A stretch of DNA of 64,000 nucleotides, taken from assembly GCF_003725295.1 (NCBI RefSeq), contig NZ_QICB01000002.1, positions 124,001 to 188,000 on the forward strand, read 5' to 3'. Positions within the stretch are counted from its first letter, which is position 1. Each line of letters opens with the position of its first letter. The translations under genes were made by a program, and so were the position numbers. This DNA is from Slackia faecicanis (GTDB lineage: Bacteria > Actinomycetota > Coriobacteriia > Coriobacteriales > Eggerthellaceae). Shown here one piece after another: positions 46,799 through 55,652 of this stretch. A model generated the notes under the pieces. The model saw nothing but the letters and a program-made list of their open reading frames with translations. It made no database searches and was not told the DNA's origin.

Positions 46799-49271
46799 CG
46801 CCAATCCCGCTGATCTGTGGCAGGGTGGCGTCTTCGCCATGGAGGACAACAACGGCAACGTCGTCGAGCTGAAGAAGGACGCCGCCGGCGCCTACAAGAC
46901 CGTCGAGCTGACCTTCAACGGCGAGAACCAGCTTCTCGTCCCCGTCTCTGTCGACCCCGAGGGCGACGAGACCACGGTCGAGTCTCTCAAGGACAACAAG
47001 GACTACAAGGTTTACTACCAGTACAACCAGAACGTCGATAAGCCGGAAGACGGCACCTGGAACAACGTCCAGCACCCGCAGACCGTTGGCCTCGCGAACA
47101 ACCGCGCCAACCTCTTCCGCGTGGTCGTCGAAGCGGTCGCCGGCCCCTACAAGGGCGCAAAGCAGGCCTTCCAGTTTAAGTTCGTGGACGCCGAGTCCGA
47201 CCTCGCCGACGCCACCCTTTACCAGGTTGGCAAGGATGCCGCCGACTTCTCCGACACGACCTTCGAGTACACGGGCAAGCCGTTCTCTTACGGCAGCTCC
47301 GAAGGCAACGTCGGCCTGCTCTACAAGGGCGAAGCACTCAAGAACGTCAGCGCTGTTGAATTCTACGGCAACAAGGGCAAGGTGGCTGACCTCAAGAACG
47401 CCGGCACCTACACCGTCGTCGTCGAGATGACCGACGGCAAGAAGGTCACCCTGAACGAGAAGCTGACCATCTCCAAGATCGACCTGTCCAAGGCCAAGTA
47501 TGAGTTCGGAACCTCTGGCGCAACCTTCGGCGATCGCAAAATCGTGAAGATCGACGGCTTCGATGACGAGAGCGCTATCGCCAACCTCTTCGACATCGAG
47601 TGCGCCTGGCCGAACCCCATGGACGGCAACGCCAAGGGCGAGTACAAGTACACCGTCAAGGTGAAGGCGAACGCCGACAAGGCCACTGCCGCCAACTTCG
47701 AGGGCGAAGGCGCTGCCGTCAACGTGAACGCCGGCACCACGATCGGCGCCAAGAACTTCAAGTACGGCAACGACCAGCTCCCCGAGACCAAGACCATCGA
47801 CCTGTCCGCGGGCGAGAAGTTCGACCTGTCCAAGATTTCCGTCGACCGCGACGGCTCCAACAAGCTCGACAAGTCCTTCGTCAAGGTGACCGTCCTCGAC
47901 AAGGACGGCAACGTCGTCGATGCCTCCAAGCTCAACGAGACCGGCGTCTGGACCGTCAAGGTTTCCGTCGACGCCGCCGCCACCGAGTACATGTACGCCG
48001 GCGAAGCTACCTGCAAGGTGACCGTCACCAACGGCATGATCGCCACCGAGGACGTCCTCTTCGCCCTCGACGGCAAGGCCGTCAACGGCACCGCCTCCGT
48101 CAAGTACGACGGCACTGACGTGCTGAAGAAGCTCTCCGTCTCCGCCAAGGCCGGCGACAAGCAGCTGGTCCAGGGCACCGACTTCGACCTGAAGGTCGTC
48201 AAGGACGGCGCCGAGGTCAAAGAGGCCGTCGAGGCGGGCGTCTACACCATCACGCTGACCAGCGACAAGTACGACTTCGCCGCGAAGAAGGAGCAGCTCG
48301 TCCTGACGATCGACTCCATCCAGGCCAATGACTTCCAGGTCGCCGCCGCGTCCCTGCTGCACGGCGAAGAGGGCTCCAAGAAGATCGGCTACACCGGCGA
48401 GGCCATCGCCCCCGTCGTCCAGTACGACACAGGCGAGAAGGATTCCGACACGAAGGTCATCTGGAAGGACCTGCCCGCAGGTTCCTACGCCCTGACCCTC
48501 GAGTACGCCGAGAAGGATAAGAACGGCAAGCCCGGCACGTTCAAGAAGGTCAAGGAGATGAAGGAGCTCGGCTTCTACAAGGTCTCCGTCAAGGATGCCG
48601 TCAAGGATGACAGCATTGCCATCTCCGGCAAGGAGCTCGGAACCTTCGAGGTCGTCGAGGGCAAGGTCTTCGCCGACGTCAAGCCCGGCGACTGGTTCTA
48701 CGACTACGTCTACGCAGCCTCTGACGACAAGGTCAAGTACATGACCGGCATCGGCGGCACGGAGCTCTTCGCGCCGAACCAGACCACCACGCGCGCCATG
48801 GCCGCGACCGTGCTCTCCCGCATGGCCGTCTTCGAGGGCGCCAAGGCTGGCGACTACATGAACCCGTTCACTGACGTCGCATACACCGCCAATCCCGATA
48901 AGGACCCCTGGTACGCCAACGCCGTGCTCTGGGCCGCTTCTACGGGCGTCGTCACCGGCTACCCCGGAACCACCGAATTCCGCCCCGGCAACGACGTCAC
49001 CCGCGCGGAGTTCTGCATCATGATGCAGCGCTACGCCGCCGCCACCGGCCAGGGCAAGGCCCTCGCCGCAGGCGAGGCCGACGAGATCCTGGCCAAGTAC
49101 GAGGACGGCGCCGCCGTCGCCGACTGGGCAAAGGAGCCCGTGGCCTGGGCCGTCAAGAACGAGATCTTCGGCGGCTACAAGGTGCTGAACCCCGAGGGCA
49201 ACATCACCCGCGCCGAGATGGCCAAGATGGCCGTCGCGTTCCAGGCCGAGCCTCTCAAGATCGAGAAGTAG
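46635..49271 (+). CDS. S-layer-like protein 1 with SLH domains
   Basis: This 878-residue secreted protein has a signal peptide (AVKATLAATLAAGMVPAAAA, cleavage near AFA-DE). Ig-like/MBG-style beta domains follow, with repeated Y-T-G-K-type and NAGTYTV-type motifs. Three C-terminal SLH repeats run from about 675 (FADVKPGDWFYDYVYAASDD; FTDVAYTANPDKDPWYANAV; GAAVADWAKEPVAWAVKNEI). Codon use is strongly biased to C-ending and AAG codons, as expected of a very abundant protein. The first 55 codons are identical to those of the convergent gene at 51081. SLH repeats bind pyruvylated wall polymer. It is probably one of two alternative surface-layer proteins. Confidence 0.9.
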   Translation: MTAYVNDEQKKEGAYGKAVKATLAATLAAGMVPAAAAFADEPAEAAEGNDVEVLAANPADLWQGGVFAMEDNNGNVVELKKDAAGAYKTVELTFNGENQLLVPVSVDPEGDETTVESLKDNKDYKVYYQYNQNVDKPEDGTWNNVQHPQTVGLANNRANLFRVVVEAVAGPYKGAKQAFQFKFVDAESDLADATLYQVGKDAADFSDTTFEYTGKPFSYGSSEGNVGLLYKGEALKNVSAVEFYGNKGKVADLKNAGTYTVVVEMTDGKKVTLNEKLTISKIDLSKAKYEFGTSGATFGDRKIVKIDGFDDESAIANLFDIECAWPNPMDGNAKGEYKYTVKVKANADKATAANFEGEGAAVNVNAGTTIGAKNFKYGNDQLPETKTIDLSAGEKFDLSKISVDRDGSNKLDKSFVKVTVLDKDGNVVDASKLNETGVWTVKVSVDAAATEYMYAGEATCKVTVTNGMIATEDVLFALDGKAVNGTASVKYDGTDVLKKLSVSAKAGDKQLVQGTDFDLKVVKDGAEVKEAVEAGVYTITLTSDKYDFAAKKEQLVLTIDSIQANDFQVAAASLLHGEEGSKKIGYTGEAIAPVVQYDTGEKDSDTKVIWKDLPAGSYALTLEYAEKDKNGKPGTFKKVKEMKELGFYKVSVKDAVKDDSIAISGKELGTFEVVEGKVFADVKPGDWFYDYVYAASDDKVKYMTGIGGTELFAPNQTTTRAMAATVLSRMAVFEGAKAGDYMNPFTDVAYTANPDKDPWYANAVLWAASTGVVTGYPGTTEFRPGNDVTRAEFCIMMQRYAAATGQGKALAAGEADEILAKYEDGAAVADWAKEPVAWAVKNEIFGGYKVLNPEGNITRAEMAKMAVAFQAEPLKIEK

Positions 49272-49340
49272 CAGCCGCCCGAGCGCAGCGACCGCCCGCA
49301 TCCGGGATCCCCGGGCCTTCGAGCCCCGGGCCCGGACGCG

Positions 49341-49456
49341 GGCTCGCGGGAGGGCGCCCCACGGCGCCTTCCCGCGAGCCTTTGGCTTAAAAGCAAGCTG
49401 TCGCACAAACGCTTCGACGACGAAAGGGCCCCTGCATCGTGCAGGGGCCCTTTCGT
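49341..49456 (+). terminator. double terminator region of S-layer gene 1
   Basis: A GC-rich hairpin (GGCTCGCGGGA...TCCCGCGAGCC, 49341-49380) is followed by TTTGGCTTAA...GCTGTCGCAC and a second hairpin (GAAAGGGCCCCTGC-N5-GCAGGGGCCCTTTC, 49422-49454). The same order of elements follows S-layer gene 2. Confidence 0.8.
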
Positions 49457-50900
49457 ACGTTGGGACGCGCATGGGCTAATGCGCCAACACTTCGGAATCG
49501 CATTCGTTATTGGTCCTCGTGCTTCGGCGGCCACGCTCATAGGCGCGCTCTTCGCGCATTAAGGCCAAAACGACACCCGCGAGCTTTCGTGCGACTCCCG
49601 ATATCGCACAAAAATAATGCGCACCTTCTCGCAGTTTCCGTTCGTAATACTCTTTGAAATACGGATCGAGTCTTCTCACGCCATCGGCCGCACGGACAAG
49701 CGCATAGCGCAACTGGGCCGACCCTCGCTTCGACATATGGCCCGCCATCTCGCTTTCGCCCGACTGGCTGACGGTGGCGTCCATGCCCGCATATGCCACA
49801 AGCTTGCGTGCGCTAGAAAAGCGCCAGGGGTCTCCGATTTCTCCCGTTATCTGCGCGGCGAGCGTAGGGCCGACACCGGGTATCGTTGTAAGCCATTTAC
49901 CAGGCGTTTCGTCTAAAATCACGGCAATTTCCTCATCGAGGTCTTTCATCTGCCGCTCCAAAAATTCAAGCTGCTCGATCATAAGCTTGATTTGCAAGGC
50001 AAGCGCATCCGACGAATGGGCGGCGCCAACCGATGTTCGTGCGGCGGCAATGAGCGTGTCTGCGTAATTCCTACCACAACGCCCGTTCGATGCCGTTTCA
50101 ATGATGCGCGTCAGCCGATGCACGCCGAAACGCATGACCTGCTGCGGGGTCGGGCATCGTTGCAAAACGGCTTTCGACGTAGGCCCATATGGATGGGTGA
50201 ATATGGCTGCGTATTCGGGAAACACCCGGTCCAGCACGGCGGTCGTTTTGTTTTTCACGCGGGTCGATTGTGTGACCAGCGTGAAACGGTAGCGCGTAAG
50301 CTGCTTCAAGGCATCGCACAATTCGTCGCCGCGGCTCCATGGGGCGAAGCGCTTCACGCGAACAAGGTCGGCGATCAGCACCGCGTCTATCACGTCTGTC
50401 TTCGCCGATCGAACGTTGTCGACCTTGCGATACGCATCGGTTTGAATGGGATTGAGAACAATGGGCTCGAAGCCATGTGCAATCAAGAAGTCAAGCAGCG
50501 CGAACCAGTAATGCCCCGTAGACTCCATCGCGATGGTGCATTCGTCGCAATGGGCTCCGATGCTACCAAGCTTCATGAGGAAGAACGCAAACCCCTGCGA
50601 GTCGTTGTTGAAGATGAACGGCTCGGCCACAAGGGAGCCCCCATCGTCAAGCACGGCGGCGCAGTGGGTTCTTTTTGCGATATCGACTCCGACGTAATGC
50701 ATGGCGCTCCTTCATGAAGGCGGTATGGCCGGAGACGCAATCCTTTCATACGAGGCCGAACCCCAAGGAGATATAACGTGCGCCCTCCGGCCGGCGCGGA
50801 CCCTTCCGATTTCGCGGGTCGAAAGAAGCCGCGACCGTCGTGCGAAAGACGGCTTTTTCAGTATAGACGAGAAAACGGCGATTATCGTTTATGCCGTAAC
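49457..50900 (-). mobile_element. IS110-family element (ends not defined)
   Basis: The element is recognised by its transposase at 49476-50702. IS110 elements have no terminal inverted repeats, so the ends cannot be set by eye; they should lie between the two S-layer terminators (49456 and 50902). The non-coding stretch upstream of the transposase start (50703 to about 50890) is where family members encode the bridge RNA. Confidence 0.55.
49476..50702 (-). CDS. IS110-family transposase (DEDD recombinase)
   Basis: This 408-residue recombinase has the RuvC-like N-terminal domain (YVGVDIAKRTHCAAVLDDGG, TIAMESTGHYWFALLDFLIA, then KTDVIDAVLIADLVR) and the C-terminal Tnp domain with the catalytic-serine region (IPGVGPTLAAQITGEIGDPW, then SESEMAGHM-like SGESEMAGHMSKRGS). 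IS110 recombinases use a bridge RNA made from the element end to pair target and donor DNA. The gene appears intact. It is inserted between two S-layer paralogues. Confidence 0.95.
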   Translation of the reverse strand: MHYVGVDIAKRTHCAAVLDDGGSLVAEPFIFNNDSQGFAFFLMKLGSIGAHCDECTIAMESTGHYWFALLDFLIAHGFEPIVLNPIQTDAYRKVDNVRSAKTDVIDAVLIADLVRVKRFAPWSRGDELCDALKQLTRYRFTLVTQSTRVKNKTTAVLDRVFPEYAAIFTHPYGPTSKAVLQRCPTPQQVMRFGVHRLTRIIETASNGRCGRNYADTLIAAARTSVGAAHSSDALALQIKLMIEQLEFLERQMKDLDEEIAVILDETPGKWLTTIPGVGPTLAAQITGEIGDPWRFSSARKLVAYAGMDATVSQSGESEMAGHMSKRGSAQLRYALVRAADGVRRLDPYFKEYYERKLREGAHYFCAISGVARKLAGVVLALMREERAYERGRRSTRTNNECDSEVLAH

Positions 50901-50901
50901 G

Positions 50902-51015
50902 CAGAAAACCCCTGCATGTTCTGCAGGGGTTTTCTGTTCGGCTAGGCCTTGGTGCGACAGCATGCGTTAAGCCATAGGCTCGGGAGAACCCTCTGGGAAG
51001 AAGGCTCTCCCGGGC
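50902..51015 (-). terminator. double terminator region of S-layer gene 2
   Basis: On the minus strand the gene is followed by a GGGAGAGCC...GGTTCTCCC hairpin (50981-51011), then ATGGCTTAA...GCTGTCGCAC and a strong hairpin (CAGAAAACCCCTGCA-N5-TGCAGGGGTTTTCTG, 50902-50936). Order and partial sequence match gene 1. Confidence 0.8.
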
Positions 51016-51080
51016 CCGCGCCCGGGGCCGGAGGCCTTGCGGCCCTCGGCCCGCGGATGCGGTTCGGATTCAAGCTGCTG

Positions 51081-53651
51081 CTACTTCGTGAGCGGAGCGG
51101 CCTGGAATTCGGTGGTCATCTTGGCCATCTCGGCGCGGGTGATGTCGCCCGCGGGGTTGAGAAGGCTATAACCGCCGAAGATCTCGTTCTTGACGGCCCA
51201 GGCGACGGCCTCCTTGGCCCAGTCGGCGACGGCGGCGCCGTCATCGTACTTGGCCAGGATCTTGTCGGCCTCGCCGGCCTCCAGGGCGACGTCCTTGCCG
51301 ATGGCCTTGGCGTAGCGCTGCATCATGACGCAGAACTCGGCGCGGGTCACGTTGGCCTCGGGGCGGAACTGCGCGGTGCCGTCGGCCTGCTCGTAGCCGG
51401 TGACGATGCGGGTGTCAGCGGCCCAGAGGACATACGTGGCGTACCAGGGGTCGGTCGCCTCGACGCCGGTATAGGTGACATCCGTGAACGGGTTGTCGAA
51501 GATGCCCGTGCCGTTGCCGATCGTGCCGCCAGCCATGCGGGAAAGGACGGTCGCGGCCATGGCACGAGAGGTGGCCTCGTTCGGCGCGAAGAGCTTCGTG
51601 CCACCGATGCCGGTCATGTAGCCGACCTTGTTGGCGTTCTTCACGTACTGGTAGTACCACTCGGTGTTCGGGACATCGACAAAGTCCTTCTCGGCGGTCA
51701 CAGAGAACACATTGTTCTTCGGCGTGCCAGAGACGGCGAAGTTGTCGTCGGCGGCGTCGGCCACGGTAACGCTGTACTTACCGACTTCCTTGATCTCCTT
51801 GACGTCCTCGCTGGGGGCTTTGCCGTCCTTGTCGTACTTGTAGGAAAGCTTGTAGGTGTCGGCAGGCAGGTCTTTCCAGACTGCCTTGCCATCCTTGTCG
51901 GTACCGGCCTGGTACTGAACAGTCGGAACGAGCGCCTCGCCAGTATAGGAAACCTTGTCCGTCTCCAGGAAGAACTCGGGAGCGATGCGCAGCGTGTCGG
52001 CCACGACCTCCTTGACGGTGATCTTGAGAACCTCGTTGCCGACGTTATAGGTGTCGCTCTTCACGACGAGCTGGTACTCGCCCTTGTCGACAATGGAGTC
52101 GACGTCGATGAACTTGCCGTCGACCTTCTTCTGGGCGACAACGGTGTAGTCGGTGCCTGCGGTAAGGGCCTTGCCCTCGGAATCGAGGACGGTTGCGCTC
52201 AGGGCCTTGAGCAGGTCGGCGCCGTCGTAGTCCTTCTCCACGGCGTCGACAACCTTGCCGTCCTGCTTGAAGAAGACGTTCGTGGTGTTCACGGTGTCAC
52301 TGTAGACGGTCACCTTGGCGGAAGCCTCGCCAGCGTACGCGTACTCGGTGGCCTTGGCGTTGACGACGACCTTGACGGTCCACTTGCCGGCCTTCTTCAG
52401 GCTGGCGGCGTCGACCTTCTTGCCGTCTGCGTCATAGACCTCGACGGCGTAGTCCTTCTTGGGGTCGAGCTTGGTCTGGGGTTCGCCCTTCTTCGTCACG
52501 ACGAGCTTGTCGAGGTCGAAGGACTGCTTCTTCGCCAGGTCGATGGTCTTGTCGGTCAGCGCGACGCCGTCATAAAGGACGTCGACGGAGTTGGTGGCGA
52601 CGATTTCGGTCTTGGACACGGAACCCTTGACGTTCTTGCTGTCCTGCTTGGCAGAAATCTTGAAGACATACTCGCCGACGGACTGGGTGTTGCCGTACCA
52701 AGAATCGGGACGAGAAGTGCACTCGATAACGGTGTCGCCGAGGATGGAAACGCCGTCGACCGTAGCGGCGTCGACATAAACCTTGTCAGCGGCGTTGAGC
52801 TCCAGCTTGATGGCGGCACTGGCGAGGTCCATAGCCTCAACGTCGAATTTGAGGGTGATGTTCTCGCCCGCATAGTTGCCGACACCGGCAATCTTGGCAA
52901 GGTAGGTACCAGCATTCAGAGCGTCGGCCTTGTTGCCTTCGTTCAGCGGGTAGACTTCAGCGGTGTAGTCGGTGCCGTACTCGAGGGCTTCGCCGCCGAT
53001 TTCGAGGTTCAGGTCGGTGCCATCGAACTTGATGGCCTTGCCAGTGTAGGTGAAGGTCTTATCGGAGACGTCCTTCTTGTCCTCGGCGACCTGGTAGACC
53101 TTGGCATCCTTCAGGCTCTTGGAACCGACGGAGAAGTTGATGGTGATTTTCTGGCCCGCGTAGGCGGTGTCAGCCTTGCCCTCGACAACGACGGAGTAAT
53201 CGCCCTTGGCGGAGAAAGTCTTCTCAAAGTCGGCCTCGGCCACAGCTGCACCTGCGCCGTTCGCCTGCTTGTAGTACGTGACCTTGTAGAGGTCTTTGTT
53301 CTTCAGGTCCTCGGAGACGGTGTCGCCGGCCAGAGACGCGACGGTGGGAACGACCCAGTGGGCCTTGCCGTCGTTGGCGAACTCAACGGTCTTGAACTCG
53401 TCGTACTTCACCTTGTCGACAACGGTCTTGCCGTTGTTGTCGACGGCGGTGAAATTACCGGCCTTCCACGCCTGCTCGGGGGTTGCAGCCAGAACCTCGA
53501 CGTCGTTGCCCTCGGCGGCCTCGGCCGGCTCGTCCGCGAAAGCGGCGGCGGCGGGGACCATGCCTGCTGCCAGGGTGGCAGCCAGGGTCGCCTTGACGGC
53601 CTTGCCGTAGGCGCCCTCCTTCTTCTGTTCGTCATTGACGTAAGCCGTCAT
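51081..53651 (-). CDS. S-layer-like protein 2 with SLH domains
   Basis: This 856-residue secreted protein is a paralogue of the 46635 gene. The first 55 codons are identical in DNA; the Ig-like body (KTFTYTGKAIKFDGTDLNLE, GTYLAKIAGVGNYAGENITL) is clearly diverged. The three SLH repeats start near 650 (FVDVPNTEWYYQYVKNANKV; FTDVTYTGVEATDPWYATYV; GAAVADWAKEAVAWAVKNEI). Codon bias again fits a very abundant protein. The gene is transcribed toward gene 1, with the IS110 element between them. Its upstream region (53690-54140) is unusually AT-rich. It is the likely alternative surface-layer protein. Confidence 0.9.
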   Translation of the reverse strand: MTAYVNDEQKKEGAYGKAVKATLAATLAAGMVPAAAAFADEPAEAAEGNDVEVLAATPEQAWKAGNFTAVDNNGKTVVDKVKYDEFKTVEFANDGKAHWVVPTVASLAGDTVSEDLKNKDLYKVTYYKQANGAGAAVAEADFEKTFSAKGDYSVVVEGKADTAYAGQKITINFSVGSKSLKDAKVYQVAEDKKDVSDKTFTYTGKAIKFDGTDLNLEIGGEALEYGTDYTAEVYPLNEGNKADALNAGTYLAKIAGVGNYAGENITLKFDVEAMDLASAAIKLELNAADKVYVDAATVDGVSILGDTVIECTSRPDSWYGNTQSVGEYVFKISAKQDSKNVKGSVSKTEIVATNSVDVLYDGVALTDKTIDLAKKQSFDLDKLVVTKKGEPQTKLDPKKDYAVEVYDADGKKVDAASLKKAGKWTVKVVVNAKATEYAYAGEASAKVTVYSDTVNTTNVFFKQDGKVVDAVEKDYDGADLLKALSATVLDSEGKALTAGTDYTVVAQKKVDGKFIDVDSIVDKGEYQLVVKSDTYNVGNEVLKITVKEVVADTLRIAPEFFLETDKVSYTGEALVPTVQYQAGTDKDGKAVWKDLPADTYKLSYKYDKDGKAPSEDVKEIKEVGKYSVTVADAADDNFAVSGTPKNNVFSVTAEKDFVDVPNTEWYYQYVKNANKVGYMTGIGGTKLFAPNEATSRAMAATVLSRMAGGTIGNGTGIFDNPFTDVTYTGVEATDPWYATYVLWAADTRIVTGYEQADGTAQFRPEANVTRAEFCVMMQRYAKAIGKDVALEAGEADKILAKYDDGAAVADWAKEAVAWAVKNEIFGGYSLLNPAGDITRAEMAKMTTEFQAAPLTK

Positions 53652-53667
53652 GTTTTGTCTCCTTTCA
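53488..53667 (-). repeat. 180-bp inverted repeat, right copy (S-layer gene 2 5' end)
   Basis: This is the reverse complement of 46619-46798 with no mismatch seen, and it covers the ribosome site and signal-peptide codons of gene 2. The two copies enclose 6.7 kb in opposite orientation. Confidence 0.9.
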
Positions 53668-54141
53668 AGAGCTCAAAATGACTCGGTATTTTAGATACGT
53701 CATTCAGCCCTGGCTTCGCATCGCTGTCACAATTGCTGCTTCTAAAAATAAGCATGCCAATACCAAATGTCATATCGTTCGAACAGTTTATATCAGGTAT
53801 TTGGGCAATACAAGGAGCGATGTTCGAATTTTTATCGGTTCACACCCACTTCATATTGTTGTGGGGTTCATGCCGATCTTCTTTATATGCGTATCGAAGT
53901 ATTCATTTCTTCTGCTGCCCGAACGCCCTCGAGCAAGCGTCATTTCGTGGACAGGAGCGCGTATCGGGACCCCTCGAACGCCGCGCTGCGCACAATAAAC
54001 GCCGCACGATCCCCATTATGCATATATAGGTATAGGAAACCGTATGAAAAAGGGCTTCCCGCATTCGGAGAAGCCCTTTCGCCCATTATTTTGCAACGTT
54101 CGCCGGATCGCGCCGGCGCCAAAGCCATTATGCAACGCGGT
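53668..54141. other. AT-rich non-coding stretch upstream of S-layer gene 2
   Basis: No coding frame in this 470-base stretch looks real. Base composition is far lower in GC than the rest of the window, with several TATAAT-like motifs on the minus strand but no single clear promoter. It could hold the main promoter and a long leader of the S-layer mRNA, or be foreign DNA. Confidence 0.5.
54046..54080 (-). terminator. terminator of the 54142-55300 operon
   Basis: GAAAAAGGGCTTC and GAGAAGCCCTTTC hairpin just after the 83-residue gene on the minus strand. Confidence 0.75.
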
Positions 54142-54393
54142 CTATTCCACCGTTCCGTAGGTATAGCCCCATCCATGGCCGGCGATCGACGAATTCAACT
54201 GAACGCACAACGCCACACGCGTGTACGCCCCCGGCGGCAGCAGATCCACGATTTCTCGCAAATCGGCACAGATGTCGAACGTTTCCGCCGCAAGGATCAC
54301 ATCCAGCCGCTCCACGATGCGGGCGTTCTTATACAGGTAGTCCACCACGCGCTGAAGCTCGCCGTAGGATTCGCTGCGTTCGAGCAATGCCAT
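54142..54393 (-). CDS. small protein of unknown function
   Basis: This 83-residue cytoplasmic protein is not recognised. It begins MALLERSESYGELQRVVDYL, is helical in the first half and ends in strands with GAYTRVALCVQLNSSIAGHG and a GWGYTYG tail. GGAAGGGG lies seven bases before ATG 54393. It starts 13 bases after the stop of the methyltransferase-like gene, so the two are co-transcribed, suggesting a shared function that cannot be named. Confidence 0.6.
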   Translation of the reverse strand: MALLERSESYGELQRVVDYLYKNARIVERLDVILAAETFDICADLREIVDLLPPGAYTRVALCVQLNSSIAGHGWGYTYGTVE

Positions 54394-54406
54394 ACGCGCC
54401 CCTTCC

Positions 54407-55300
54407 CTATCGCAGGCAATCGGCGCCGGCAACGGCCACGGCAAGCGCGCCCGTGCATGCGGGGGTGGCCTGTCCGCAGGCACGCACGAACTGCGCTCCC
54501 GCCGCGCGCACGGCAAGCGCCGCATCGGCCAAAGCGTCGGGAAGCGCGTAAGGGTTTTCGGGAACGGGCGCACCCAGGCTTGCACGCTTCTTTTCGGCGG
54601 GCGTAGCGGCCTTCAGTTCGATCTGCACCAGGATGGGCTTATCGGTAAGCGCGGCCAGGCGGCGCACCGCATCGCTCAGCGTTTGCTCGTCGCCCGCGCA
54701 GGCGATACCCGCCACGTCGGCCTTATCGAGCGCCGCCGCAACGTCTTCGAACGAGCCGCCCGCGAACGTTCCATCCTGCTGAAGGTCGACCGAGGCGAAC
54801 ACCGGGCGATCGGTGGCGGCGCGAGCGCCCGCAACCGCACATTCCACATCGGCCGCGCTGCGCAGGCCGTTCATCAGAACGGCATCGAAGCCGTGATCGC
54901 CGAACGCGCGCACGGCGTCTTCATACTGTTCAATATTCTGAGCGCGCGACGTTTCGCTGTCGGCATCGAGCGGCAGGCCGCACGTGCCCACTTCGCACAC
55001 GAGGTGCTGCGGCTTGCAATCCTGCGCGCTTTCGAGCGCCGCGGCGGCAAGCTCGGCCGTCCTGCCCTCCATGCGCTTATGGGCCAGGCGCGCCTCGCAG
55101 ATTCCTTCGGTATTGGTAACAAGGCACTGGGCTCCGGCGGTCATGTGCATCTTCAGCGCATCATGCACGGTTTCGGGCTCCATCAGGCTGACGAATTCGG
55201 CATCGGATCGAACGTCGATGCCCTGACGCTCCAGCGCGTATTCGATCGGCGCAGAAAGGACCAGCATGTCTTTATGGAAACGTATCTCGATATCGGGCAT
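54407..55300 (-). CDS. divergent homocysteine S-methyltransferase-like TIM barrel
   Basis: This 297-residue protein resembles the MetH/BHMT homocysteine-methyltransferase barrel: a VLSAPIEYALERQGID opening in place of the DGAMGT segment, DALKMHMTAGAQCLVTNTEG, and a periodic beta/alpha layout. The zinc-binding cysteines are not as usual: the GGCCGT motif is represented only by ACGQATPACTGA, and the NC motif reads LMNGLRS. Zinc-dependent methyl transfer is therefore doubtful; a changed activity is likely. AAAGGA precedes ATG 55300. It heads a two-gene operon. Confidence 0.6.
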   Translation of the reverse strand: MPDIEIRFHKDMLVLSAPIEYALERQGIDVRSDAEFVSLMEPETVHDALKMHMTAGAQCLVTNTEGICEARLAHKRMEGRTAELAAAALESAQDCKPQHLVCEVGTCGLPLDADSETSRAQNIEQYEDAVRAFGDHGFDAVLMNGLRSAADVECAVAGARAATDRPVFASVDLQQDGTFAGGSFEDVAAALDKADVAGIACAGDEQTLSDAVRRLAALTDKPILVQIELKAATPAEKKRASLGAPVPENPYALPDALADAALAVRAAGAQFVRACGQATPACTGALAVAVAGADCLR

Positions 55301-55652
55301 GGTGCGGCGTCCTTTCGAAGGTCGGAAACAGGATTCGGGAAAATCGGGGGTCGCACGCGGCACGTCCGTCGGAATGCCGGCGGCGCGGCGTGCGGTTCGG
55401 GGCCTGCGGCGCGCGCGGCGAAACGCGGGGCGCGGCGGCATTGGTACGCAGGTCATTGTATCGCACGGTTCGAGCGACGAATCCGCGGCAGCGCTCGGCC
55501 GGAAAACCACCGGAGCCGACGACACCCCGTCCGCTCTTCTTTTCGCAAGGCGAACGGCCGTATTTGACGGGCTGTTGACCCCTTTACATCTTCTTGTCAT
55601 TTAGCACATGGGACATACATATCCCCATCATAGGTTCTTGAAACCGCCCTTC

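Noticed and set aside
50949-53681. A 910-residue open frame opposite S-layer gene 2
   Set aside because: It is an antisense shadow of the strongly biased codons of the real gene. The same occurs opposite S-layer gene 1 (46506-49472) and secA (41691-44609).
53678-54029. Overlapping plus-strand frames in the AT-rich stretch
   Set aside because: Three frames compete, none has a ribosome site, and composition is random. I treat it as regulatory DNA.
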